Shown here in pieces: positions 15,480 to 23,017 of a stretch of 33,941 nucleotides of DNA (position 1 is its first letter; each line of letters opens with the position of its first letter). A model generated the notes under the pieces. That model was not told the origin of the DNA, ran no database searches, and was given only the letters and a program-made list of their open reading frames with translations. The stretch covers positions 1 through 33,941 of the forward strand of contig CALUWN010000019.1 in the NCBI GenBank assembly GCA_944324495.1, in the 5' to 3' direction. The translations under genes and the position numbers were made by a program. This stretch comes from an uncultured Mucispirillum sp. (GTDB taxonomy: Bacteria; Chrysiogenota; Deferribacteres; Deferribacterales; Mucispirillaceae).

Positions 15480-16820
15480 TTAGTTTTGTTCGCCTGCAGG
15501 AACTGGTATTCCTAATCCATTTGCAAGCTCTGTACCTATTGCAGTTGCTTTTTCTGCAATACCTCTATAAAGCTCGTTATTATGTATGCCTTTTGATTTA
15601 TCATAAGCAAGTGCATCATAATATTCTTTAAATTGATTAAATTGTGCTTTTTGCTCAGCTGTCATTTTATTTAATGCTTTATAAAGCTCAGTATTTAAAG
15701 CATCAAGCGGAGCTTTTACAGTATCAAATTCATTTCTTATTTCATCAAACATAAACCCATAGTCCATTTCACCATGGCAGTTTGTACCACAAGTTGCAGC
15801 AGTTGGTTTATCAAAAGCATCAGCATGGCATGAAGAGCAGTTTTCAGCACCATATACACCCATATCAACCATCATTGATGGTGGAGTTGGTTCTGCACCC
15901 TCTTCTAATAATAATGTACCTTCATGAAGTGCAACTACTGATGTGTGGCATGCAGCACAATCATCATTTGCTGGAGCTGCTATATTTGGGTCTTGTGCTC
16001 TTCTTTCATCATGACATGCAAAACAAGTTTCCATTTTAGGTCTGTTTTTAAATTCACCACCGTGAGCTACACCACTGTGACAGTCAAGACAGCTTAAACC
16101 TAAACCGTTAACGTGGTTATCATGGCTGAAGCTTATATTTGGCATTTCATCATTATATATATCTAATAAACCATTTGACTGCCTAAATTCTGGGTTTTTA
16201 ACACCATCTACTTTACGCATTTCTACGCCAAAGAAACTCATAACAGTATTATCTCTAATACTTTTATTTGCATCATCAGAGTGGCAAATAAGGCAGTAAT
16301 CATTTGGTACAAGATTTTTAGCATATTCTAAATCAGTTGCACCTTTAGTTAAAATTTCCATTTTATGTTCTTTAGAATAGACGATTTCACCGTATAAGTC
16401 ATACATACCGCCAATTTTAGCTCTCATATATCCAAAAAAGCCCGGTCTGCCGTGGCAGTCTATACAGCCAACTTCAGCAAAAGAGTGTACGTTTTTACTC
16501 CAAGTATGAAATTCAGCACCGGGACCAACTTCTGTTTCCACGTGGCACTGTCCACAAAATTGTGGTGTACTTGTTAAATGAAGTGCTTCATATGTAACAA
16601 ATAGTAATACAACTATGATGGCTATAATAATACCAGCAAAAGCAGATGGTCTTCTTTTAGCAAATGCACCAACACGTGATAACCATTTTTTAAACCTGCC
16701 CGGTTCTTTTGCTTCACCATTTGTTTTACGAGCAATCTTTCTATCTGCTCTTTCCTGCATACGCGCTTTAAAATTAGCATAACGCTCAGCCAGATTTTCT
16801 TTAAAGTTTGAAAAACTCAT
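15480..16820 (-). CDS. NapC/NirT-like membrane-anchored multihaem c-type cytochrome
   Basis: Predicted inner-membrane quinol-oxidising or electron-relay cytochrome facing the periplasm. A basic N-terminus (1-58) is followed by one helix (about 60-77), then haem motifs with first Cys at 89, 119, 176, 244, 266, 288 and 328 (all CxxCH) and 344, which is CGTNCH, a CX3CH variant. That gives eight potential haem sites. The first motif directly after the helix (TSTPQFCGQCH) is typical of the NapC/NirT/NrfH group, but the 446-residue length and eight motifs exceed tetrahaem NapC. The C-terminal 90 residues are haem-free and helical. AAAGGAG supports the start; the gene has its own promoter and terminator. 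No reductase partner lies nearby, so the terminal acceptor is unknown. Confidence 0.9.
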   Translation of the reverse strand: MSFSNFKENLAERYANFKARMQERADRKIARKTNGEAKEPGRFKKWLSRVGAFAKRRPSAFAGIIIAIIVVLLFVTYEALHLTSTPQFCGQCHVETEVGPGAEFHTWSKNVHSFAEVGCIDCHGRPGFFGYMRAKIGGMYDLYGEIVYSKEHKMEILTKGATDLEYAKNLVPNDYCLICHSDDANKSIRDNTVMSFFGVEMRKVDGVKNPEFRQSNGLLDIYNDEMPNISFSHDNHVNGLGLSCLDCHSGVAHGGEFKNRPKMETCFACHDERRAQDPNIAAPANDDCAACHTSVVALHEGTLLLEEGAEPTPPSMMVDMGVYGAENCSSCHADAFDKPTAATCGTNCHGEMDYGFMFDEIRNEFDTVKAPLDALNTELYKALNKMTAEQKAQFNQFKEYYDALAYDKSKGIHNNELYRGIAEKATAIGTELANGLGIPVPAGEQN

Positions 16821-16884
16821 ACATACTCCTTTCCCATATTGGACTTACGTATTTTTTTATCAATATATTTTGTATATAAAATAC

Positions 16885-16914
16885 ATTATAAAATCAAGTA
16901 TTTTTTTAAGTCAA
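16885..16914 (-). promoter_or_regulatory. Promoter of the multihaem cytochrome gene
   Basis: On the minus strand TTGACT (16909-16914), 18-base spacer, TATAAT (16885-16890). It lies about 65 bases before the start codon. Confidence 0.65.
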
Positions 16915-16976
16915 ATAAAAAAATGTGTTTAAAATATGAATTTTATATATTTTATCAATACTTTATTATACAGAAA

Positions 16977-17002
16977 AAGTGGGAAATAGATATTTCCCAC
17001 TT
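16977..17002 (-). terminator. Terminator of the TolC-like gene
   Basis: AAGTGGGAAATA (16977-16988), 2-base loop, TATTTCCCACTT (16991-17002); on the minus strand the stem is followed by TTTC. It lies 10 bases after the stop. Confidence 0.8.
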
Positions 17003-17012
17003 AATTATCGTT

Positions 17013-18353
17013 TTATTGTGCCTGATTAGTATGTACTGGTAATTTTTCCTGAATAGTTCTTTCAAGCTGATAAACAGATGAAATAACACTGTATCTTGCA
17101 TTAGATTCTGCAACTTTTGCTTCGTTTAAAATAGATGAAGCATCTAAAAGCTCTGTCATTGTAGCAGCAGACTGGTCATATAAATTTTTTCTAACACGGT
17201 AGTTTTCTTCAGCGTGCTTAATACCTGTTAAAGCTTGAGCAAGCTGTGCTTTAGAAGTATAGTACATTTCTATATACGTTTGCAGTTCTAAAAGCATATT
17301 TTGCTTTGTATCAGCAATAGAATATGCAAGAGCCTGACGAGTTCTTTTATTTGCAATAGACTGCATTGAAGATGAAGCCACATTCAAAAGGTTCCATGAA
17401 GCAGTAATACCAACAGCCATATTATTATCTATTGTGTTACCACCACTAATAAAGCTGTTAGCACCGCCATCTGATTTTGGTGCACCTGTAAATGGGTTGC
17501 CCTCGTTACCATATGTAGTGTATGTAAAAGAAGCATCCACTTTAGGATATACACCGCTTAATGCAGTTAATTCATTTTTCTTAGCTACTTCATAAGACTG
17601 TTCTAAATATTTTAAATCACTTCTATTATTAAACATTTTTTCCTTTAATACTTCTTCACTTTCTAAAGTAATGTCTAATAATACTGGTTCTATAAGCTCT
17701 TCATTAGGGTCTAATTTTCTGTTTATTACTTTTTCAAGTTTTTGCACTGCTTGAGTTACCGCACTTTGTGCTGTGATTTTTTGAAGCTGTGCTGAAGCTA
17801 AATATGCTTCTGTTTGAAGTAAGTCATTACGGGCAATTAAACCATTATCAGCAGAAATCTGAGCATCTCTTTTTTGCATTTCTAAAAGTTTTAAGTTACT
17901 TTCTGCCACTTCTAAATCGCTTTTTGCTTTTAATAAGTTAATATATGCGTTTTGTGCTTCCAAAATAGTATCATATCCTGCCGCATCTAAATCAGAAGCT
18001 GCCATTTTAGAATTAAGCTTAGCAATTTGGAAATTAAACATATCAGATAAACCGTTGAAAAGGTTTAAATTAACGTATGTACTAAATGTTGCCACATTAC
18101 TTTCTGTTTTCCTTTGCAGAGCGTTTGTCATATCGCTCCAAGTGTATGAAAAATCATACTGAGCACCAATTGAAGGAAAGAATATAAGTATAGCATTATT
18201 TGATGCAAGCTCTTGTGATTTTAATGTGTATTCTTTGCTTTTAAGATTGTTGTTTGAGGCAAGAGCCAGTTGTACCGTTTCATCAATTGTTAATGCAAAG
18301 GCACTAATAGGCATTAAAACCGCAACAGCAAATATAATAAGATGTTTAAACAT
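17013..18353 (-). CDS. TolC-family outer-membrane efflux protein
   Basis: Outer-membrane channel component for type I secretion or tripartite efflux. A cleavable signal peptide (about 1-20, ending ISAFA) is followed by the typical start of the family, LTIDETVQLALASNNNLK. Two internally similar OEP halves follow, with long helical stretches (for example YINLLKAKSDLEVAESNLKL and LYDQSAATMTELLDASSILNEAK, the latter near the C-terminus). At 446 residues it is near family size. AGGAG lies 6 bases before the ATG. No membrane-fusion or RND/ABC partner gene is in this window, so it must pair with a system encoded elsewhere. A palindrome placed in its promoter suggests repression. Confidence 0.92.
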   Translation of the reverse strand: MFKHLIIFAVAVLMPISAFALTIDETVQLALASNNNLKSKEYTLKSQELASNNAILIFFPSIGAQYDFSYTWSDMTNALQRKTESNVATFSTYVNLNLFNGLSDMFNFQIAKLNSKMAASDLDAAGYDTILEAQNAYINLLKAKSDLEVAESNLKLLEMQKRDAQISADNGLIARNDLLQTEAYLASAQLQKITAQSAVTQAVQKLEKVINRKLDPNEELIEPVLLDITLESEEVLKEKMFNNRSDLKYLEQSYEVAKKNELTALSGVYPKVDASFTYTTYGNEGNPFTGAPKSDGGANSFISGGNTIDNNMAVGITASWNLLNVASSSMQSIANKRTRQALAYSIADTKQNMLLELQTYIEMYYTSKAQLAQALTGIKHAEENYRVRKNLYDQSAATMTELLDASSILNEAKVAESNARYSVISSVYQLERTIQEKLPVHTNQAQ

Positions 18354-18378
18354 ATTATCTCCTAAACAAAAACTAATA

Positions 18379-18408
18379 ATTATTTACACATTTAAAAATG
18401 TGTGTCAA
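18379..18408 (-). promoter_or_regulatory. Promoter of the TolC-like gene with embedded operator palindrome
   Basis: On the minus strand TTGACA (18403-18408) is followed by a -10-like AATAAT (18-base spacer, 18379-18384) or TAAATA (16-base spacer, 18381-18386). The spacer is occupied by a perfect inverted repeat ACACATTT-AA-AAATGTGT (18386-18403 on the plus strand). A repressor bound there would block RNA polymerase. Confidence 0.6.
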
Positions 18409-18565
18409 TAAGAATATAAGAAATAAACACCATGTCGCCATAATTTAGCAGCGATATTTTATAAAGACACTTTACAATATTGTTTTGTTCTATTATATTG
18501 TGAAAATGTTTTGCATTATAGTCTAAAGATATTAACATTTTCATTATATTTTGCAAGGGTTAATA

Positions 18566-18595
18566 TTGAAAAACTTAGTAACAAATCTATAAAAT
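18566..18595 (+). promoter_or_regulatory. Putative promoter of the thermonuclease gene
   Basis: TTGAAA (18566-18571) followed by TATAAA after 16 bases (18588-18593) or TAAAAT after 18 (18590-18595). It is divergent from the TolC-like promoter. Confidence 0.45.
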
Positions 18596-18618
18596 CTGTT
18601 AAGTATATAAGGTGATGT

Positions 18619-19206
18619 ATGGCAAGAAGATATCCAGCAGGTTATACAAAAGTATATAAAAGATTACCAAAATCTGTAAAATTATTTGTATTAGTTATTA
18701 TATTGCTTATTGCTCTTTTAAAAACTTTTTTTGGGGATATTGTAAATGATTATCTCCGTTTTAATATGCCTAATGCAAATCTATTAAGCTCACCACTTCA
18801 AAATGTAAAAAAGATAAACTCTATTCATGATGGTGATACAATAAACATTGTAAATGAAAATGGCAAAAAAGTAAAAATAAGGTTTTATGGTATTGATGCT
18901 CCTGAAGTTAAACAGGCTTACGGTGAAAAATCAAGGCAGTGTTTAGAAGATATGCTTTTAAATAAAAAAATATCATATGCCATAGAAGATAAAGATAAAT
19001 ACGGCAGAATAGTTGCCACCATATATGCAGATAATGTAAATGTAAACTATGAGATGATAAAAAAAGGCTGTGCTTGGAGCTATTTTCAATACAGCAAATC
19101 ACTTCGCAACGAATTTGCACAATTTAAAGCAAAATATGGACGTATTGGACTATGGGCTCAAGATAACCCCCAAGCCCCATGGGAATATAGAAAAGAAAAT
19201 AGATAG
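18619..19206 (+). CDS. Membrane-anchored thermonuclease (SNase-like)
   Basis: Staphylococcal-nuclease-type endonuclease, 195 residues. An N-terminal hydrophobic helix (about 22-40), preceded by a basic stretch, anchors it in the membrane or acts as a signal. The SNase/OB domain occupies about 62-190. Catalytic residues are all present: Asp71/Asp73 in HDGDT, Arg88, Asp93 and Glu96 in RFYGIDAPE, and Arg130 in KYGRIVA; the spacing between Glu96 and Arg130 is about ten residues shorter than in the S. aureus enzyme. AAGGTGAT precedes the ATG. It likely degrades extracytoplasmic nucleic acid for nutrition or DNA processing. It stands alone with its own promoter. Confidence 0.9.
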   Translation: MARRYPAGYTKVYKRLPKSVKLFVLVIILLIALLKTFFGDIVNDYLRFNMPNANLLSSPLQNVKKINSIHDGDTINIVNENGKKVKIRFYGIDAPEVKQAYGEKSRQCLEDMLLNKKISYAIEDKDKYGRIVATIYADNVNVNYEMIKKGCAWSYFQYSKSLRNEFAQFKAKYGRIGLWAQDNPQAPWEYRKENR

Positions 19207-19282
19207 CTGTATTTTAAACTTTTAATAATACATTATAAATCATATTCTCACTGCTTAAATTTAAAACAATTAAGTATACTCA

Positions 19283-19411
19283 TCTATATTTTTCACTGTA
19301 TAAAGTGTGATGTATATACACTTTTTCCCTGCAAAAAGTGTTATCTCTCACATTTATTCATTGTAAAAAATATAGTATTACTATATTTTTCCTTGTAAAA
19401 AGTGTAATAAT
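19283..19411 (+). repeat. Four-copy tandem repeat, period 32-33 bp
   Basis: Four degenerate units start near 19283, 19316, 19348 and 19380, with the central TG of each at 19297, 19330, 19362 and 19394 (spacings 33, 32, 32). The shared core is TTTTTC-NN-TG-Y-AAAAAGTGT. Unit 2 is a perfect inverted repeat, ACACTTTTT (19318-19326) against AAAAAGTGT (19333-19341), and units 3 and 4 meet in a second palindrome, AAAAATATAGT/ACTATATTTTT (19366-19390). The array ends 29 bases before the DUF4143 gene start and overlaps its putative promoter. Confidence 0.8.
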
Positions 19412-19421
19412 TTTATATATT
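19393..19421 (+). promoter_or_regulatory. Putative promoter of the DUF4143 ATPase gene, within the repeat array
   Basis: TTGTAA (19393-19398, in repeat unit 4), 17-base spacer, TATATT (19416-19421). A GGAG ribosome site follows at 19429-19432. Confidence 0.4.
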
Positions 19422-19440
19422 TATATATGGAGATATACAT

Positions 19441-20736
19441 ATGAAGCGATATGCAATAGAGAATTTAATACAATGGAAAAAAAACAAAAACAGGAAACCA
19501 TTAATTATTCAAGGAGCTAGGCAGGTTGGAAAAACTTGGCTAATGAAAGAATTTGGCAGGCTTTACTACAAAGAAACTATATATATTAATTTTGATAATA
19601 ATAAACAGCTTTCAAATGTATTTCAAGAAAATATAAATATACCTGATATTATTACTGCATTAGAAATTTTAAGCGGTAAAAAAATAACAGCAGAAAATTC
19701 TTTACTAATATTTGATGAAATACAAGAAATTCCAAATGCTTTGAAAGCTTTAAAATATTTTTATGAGGAACATCCAGAATATCACATTATTTGTGCTGGC
19801 TCTCTTTTAGGTATTTCTATAAGCCAAAATATTTCTTTTCCTGTTGGAAAGGTAGATTTTTTAAAACTTTATCCACTTTCATTTTCAGAATTTTTAGAAG
19901 CCTTAAATAAAGAAAAATTAATAGAAGTTATAAAAAATAAAAACACTATATTATTAAATACTTTTAAAGATGAACTTAATAATTTATTAAAGCAGTATTT
20001 GTATATAGGTGGTATGCCAGAAATCGTGCATAATTTTTCCACCAATAATGACTATAAAAAAGCAAGGCAGTTACAAAAAAATATTTTGCTGTCTTATGAA
20101 TATGATTTTGGAAAACATGCTCCAAATAATGAAGTGCCAAGAATAAGGCAGGTGTGGGAATCTATTCCATCACAGCTTGCAAAGGAAAACAAAAAATTTG
20201 TATATGGCACATTAAAAGAAGGTGCAAGAGCAAAGGAATATGAAACTGCTATTAAATGGCTGTGTGATACTGGGCTTATATATATGGTGCATAATATAAA
20301 TAACCCAGAAATACCATTAAGTGTATATAAAGACCTAAAAGCATTTAAAATATATATGCTTGATACTGGTCTGCTTGGTGCTATGGCTAATTTAGAAAGC
20401 CAGACGTTATTAAATGATGATATATTCATAAGCTTTAAAGGGATATATGCAGAGCAGTATGCAATGCAGCAGCTTATGCTACAGTATGATAAATTATATT
20501 ATTATACCAATAACAGAAATAGTGCTGAAATTGAATTTTTAATAGAGTATAATAATAAAATTATACCTATAGAAGTTAAAGCGGGTATTAATTTAAAAGC
20601 AAAAAGTTTGAAAACCTACATTGAAAAATATCATCCTGAAAAAGCCTTAAGGTTTTCTTTAGCTGATTATAAAACATCTGATATTTTAACAGATATTCCG
20701 CTTTATGCCATAAATTTTTTTGAAAAATATCTTTGA
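19441..20736 (+). CDS. AAA+ ATPase with DUF4143 domain
   Basis: The product has 431 residues in the common two-part family. The N-terminal AAA_14 domain has Walker A GARQVGKT (25-32), Walker B LLIFDE (Asp92, Glu93) and a sensor-like CAGSLLG stretch. The C-terminal DUF4143 part has a winged-helix-like middle (about 200-300) and ends with a restriction-enzyme-like core, SAEIEFLIEYNNKIIPIEVKAG, whose E-x10-ExK pattern resembles PD-(D/E)xK nucleases. These proteins are widespread in anaerobes, often in variable copy number. Their role is unproven; DNA or toxin-related functions have been proposed. GGAG lies 8 bases before the ATG. A tandem repeat array immediately upstream is unusual. Confidence 0.92.
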   Translation: MKRYAIENLIQWKKNKNRKPLIIQGARQVGKTWLMKEFGRLYYKETIYINFDNNKQLSNVFQENINIPDIITALEILSGKKITAENSLLIFDEIQEIPNALKALKYFYEEHPEYHIICAGSLLGISISQNISFPVGKVDFLKLYPLSFSEFLEALNKEKLIEVIKNKNTILLNTFKDELNNLLKQYLYIGGMPEIVHNFSTNNDYKKARQLQKNILLSYEYDFGKHAPNNEVPRIRQVWESIPSQLAKENKKFVYGTLKEGARAKEYETAIKWLCDTGLIYMVHNINNPEIPLSVYKDLKAFKIYMLDTGLLGAMANLESQTLLNDDIFISFKGIYAEQYAMQQLMLQYDKLYYYTNNRNSAEIEFLIEYNNKIIPIEVKAGINLKAKSLKTYIEKYHPEKALRFSLADYKTSDILTDIPLYAINFFEKYL

Positions 20737-20759
20737 TGTCTATAAAATTGTTCTATACT
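20733..20759 (+). promoter_or_regulatory. Putative promoter for the structured element
   Basis: TATACT (20754-20759), preceded by TTGATG (20733-20738, 15-base spacer). The predicted start near 20765 coincides with the first base of the long stem. Confidence 0.35.
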
Positions 20760-20763
20760 TATT

Positions 20764-20896
20764 AGCCTAATAAAATGCGGTGAGTGAATTTTGCAAGGAC
20801 ACTTTTTTCCGACTAAATAAGGAGGAATAATAACAAGTGGCTGGAAAGCATTATTAGGCTCATCAAAAGACTGCCGAAAAAAAGTATTTTTTCGGC
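20764..20896 (+). ncRNA. Candidate structured RNA (strand uncertain)
   Basis: A long imperfect stem joins AGCCTAATAAAATGC (20764-20778) to GCATTATTAGGCT (20848-20860). Nested inside are CACTT/AAGTG (20800-20804 with 20835-20839) and TTCC/GGAA (20807-20810 with 20824-20827). A hairpin GCCGAAAAAA/TTTTTTCGGC (20873-20896) follows. There is no open frame. It matches no riboswitch, SRP, 6S or tmRNA signature I recognise. It could also be an elaborate 3' end of the ATPase mRNA. Confidence 0.4.
20873..20896 (-). terminator. Distal terminator of htpG
   Basis: GCCGAAAAAA (20873-20882), 4-base loop, TTTTTTCGGC (20887-20896). On the minus strand it is followed by AGTCTTTTG, so it suits htpG best. Confidence 0.6.
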
Positions 20897-20898
20897 AA

Positions 20899-20930
20899 TA
20901 TAAGGGAAAAGTTAAAACTTTTCCCTTATA
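20899..20930. terminator. Strong hairpin beyond htpG, probably bidirectional
   Basis: TATAAGGGAAAAGTT (20899-20913), 2-base loop, AACTTTTCCCTTATA (20916-20930): 15 perfect pairs. On the plus strand TATTTATTATTC follows, so it can end plus-strand transcription; it also lies just after the htpG stop. Confidence 0.7.
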
Positions 20931-20936
20931 TATTTA

Positions 20937-22832
20937 TTATTCTAAGCCTTTAATCATTAAGTTTGCCACTCTTTTTGTAAAAAGTGAAGCATCTACTGGT
21001 TTTGCTCCTTCTAAGATTAATGCTTCATCGTAAAGTAAATCTACATATTCTTTTAAAACTTCACTTTCTTTATCTTTATTAAAAAGCTCGTTTATTTTTA
21101 CAAATAATGGGTGGTCCGCATTTACTTCCATTGTACGTTTTGAAGCCATAAATGACTGCCCCATAGCTTTCATAAGCTGTTCCATATGTGGGTCAAAATC
21201 GTTTTCCCCTCTTACTAAACATACTGGGCTGTCTGTAAGCCTGCTTGAAAGGCGTACATCTGCTATTTTATCTTTTAACTGCTCTTTAATGTATGTTAAT
21301 ATAGAGCTTAATTCTTCGCTTTTCTTTTCTTTTTCTGCCTTTTCTTCATCAGTTAAGTTTATATCGCCTTTTACTACTGATTTAAAAGTTTTGCCTTTAT
21401 ATTCCCTTAAAGCAGAAATTACAATATCATCTATATCATCAGTTAATATTAAAACTTCATAGCCTTTGTTTGTTAAGCCTTCCATATATGGGCTTGCCAT
21501 TGCTTCTGCTTTTGTTGGGGCTAGGATATAATAAATATCATTCTGCCCTTCTTTCATTCTTTCAACATATTCTGCAAATGTAGTATATTTGCCATCTTCT
21601 GTGGCAGTAGATTCTGCTAATACTAAATCTGCAATATTTTCTTTTTTCTCAAATTCAAAATGAAGCCTTTCTTTTAATATTCTGCCAAATTCTTTGAAAA
21701 ATGATACATATTTTTCATACTCTTTATTTTTCATATCTGTTAAGGCATCAAGCACTCTTTTTGTAATATTTTTACGCATTACTTCAATAAGCTTGTTGTT
21801 TTGTAATATTTCCCTTGAAATATTAAGCGGTAAATCGTTTGATTCAACCACACCTTTTACAAATCTTAAATAAGGTGGGAAAAGTTCTTCGCAGTGCTCC
21901 ATAATCTGCACTCTTTTTACATAAAGCATAGGGCCAGATTTATATTCTTTATATATAATATCAAAAGGCTTCATTTTTGGTATATATAAAAGCCCTGCAA
22001 ATTCATGAGTGCCTTCCACTTTAAAATGGATTGTTTTTAATGGGTCTGAATAATCATGAGTAATATGTTTATAAAACTCATTATATTCTTCTTCACTTAT
22101 TTCTGATTTATTTTTCAACCATATAGCTTTTTGAGAGTTTAAAACTTCCTCTTTAACTTCTTTTTCGCCAGTTTCTTTGCCTTCTTCGTCGCGTTTTGGT
22201 CTTTCAATATCCATAACTATTGGGTGCTCTATATAGTCTGAATATTTAGAAACTAAATCTCTAATAGTCCATTCATCAAGATAAGATTTATCATCTTCTT
22301 TTAAATGGAGAATAATATCTGTACCACGGCTTGGGCGAACTGCCTCATCTATATCAAATTTGCCATCAGCCTGACTTTCCCATTTTACGCCTTTTTCATG
22401 GCCTGCTTTTCTTGTTATAACAGTAACTTTATCTGCTACCATAAAAGCAGAATAAAAACCTACACCAAACTGACCAATAAGCTCAACTGCATCTTTTGCG
22501 TTTTTTTCTTCAAGCATTTTCATAAATTCTTTTGTACCACTGTTTGCAATAGTACCAAGTGTATTTATTACTTCATCATAGTCCATACCTATACCGTTAT
22601 CTGATATAGTTAATGTGCCTGCACTTTTATTTGGTGTTAGTTTTATTTTCCAGTTTGTATCGTTTTCATATTTGCTTTGGTCTGTAAGCCCTTCATAACG
22701 AACTTTATCTATTGCATCGCTGGCATTTGATATAAGCTCCCTTAAAAATATATCCTTGTTAGAATAAAGTGAGTGGATAACAATATCTAATAACTTAGAT
22801 ACTTCCGTTTTAAACTCCATAGTTTGTGCCAT
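20937..22832 (-). CDS. htpG: Hsp90-family chaperone HtpG
   Basis: Cytoplasmic ATP-dependent chaperone. The 631 residues are full length. The N-terminal GHKL ATPase domain shows FLRELISNASDAIDK (N-box), ISDNGIGM (G1) and GQFGVGFYSAFMVA (G2/lid); the middle domain has the conserved NLPLNISREILQ; and the C-terminal dimerisation region ends with ALILEGAKP and NLMIKGLE. The ATG follows AGGAG by 9 bases. It is monocistronic. A CIRCE operator sits directly downstream of its -10 box, so HrcA repression and heat induction are expected. Confidence 0.97.
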   Translation of the reverse strand: MAQTMEFKTEVSKLLDIVIHSLYSNKDIFLRELISNASDAIDKVRYEGLTDQSKYENDTNWKIKLTPNKSAGTLTISDNGIGMDYDEVINTLGTIANSGTKEFMKMLEEKNAKDAVELIGQFGVGFYSAFMVADKVTVITRKAGHEKGVKWESQADGKFDIDEAVRPSRGTDIILHLKEDDKSYLDEWTIRDLVSKYSDYIEHPIVMDIERPKRDEEGKETGEKEVKEEVLNSQKAIWLKNKSEISEEEYNEFYKHITHDYSDPLKTIHFKVEGTHEFAGLLYIPKMKPFDIIYKEYKSGPMLYVKRVQIMEHCEELFPPYLRFVKGVVESNDLPLNISREILQNNKLIEVMRKNITKRVLDALTDMKNKEYEKYVSFFKEFGRILKERLHFEFEKKENIADLVLAESTATEDGKYTTFAEYVERMKEGQNDIYYILAPTKAEAMASPYMEGLTNKGYEVLILTDDIDDIVISALREYKGKTFKSVVKGDINLTDEEKAEKEKKSEELSSILTYIKEQLKDKIADVRLSSRLTDSPVCLVRGENDFDPHMEQLMKAMGQSFMASKRTMEVNADHPLFVKINELFNKDKESEVLKEYVDLLYDEALILEGAKPVDASLFTKRVANLMIKGLE

Positions 22833-22868
22833 AAATATATCTCCTAAATAATGTGATTTATAAAATTA

Positions 22869-22895
22869 TTAGCACTCATCACTTGTGAGTGCCAA
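22869..22895 (-). promoter_or_regulatory. CIRCE operator (HrcA binding site) of htpG
   Basis: TTAGCACTC (22869-22877), nine bases, GAGTGCCAA (22887-22895). This equals the CIRCE consensus TTAGCACTC-N9-GAGTGCTAA with a single mismatch. It covers the expected transcription start of htpG. Confidence 0.9.
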
Positions 22896-22899
22896 AGAT

Positions 22900-22928
22900 A
22901 ATGTAATAACAATAGCCCATATTGTCAA
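22900..22928 (-). promoter_or_regulatory. Promoter of htpG
   Basis: On the minus strand TTGACA (22923-22928), 17-base spacer, TACATT (22900-22905), followed directly by the CIRCE element. Confidence 0.75.
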
Positions 22929-23017
22929 GAGATTATAATTAAATATTTTAAATATACTTGATTTATGGTGTGGATGTATGATAAAAATATAGACTATTAT
23001 ATAATTTGAGGCAATAA

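Noticed and set aside
19283-19411. CRISPR array
   Set aside because: The units are contiguous degenerate repeats with no spacers and no cas genes nearby.
20764-20860. SRP RNA, 6S RNA or a known riboswitch
   Set aside because: The conserved motifs of these RNAs, such as the GGAAGGAAGCA tetraloop region of SRP RNA, are not present.
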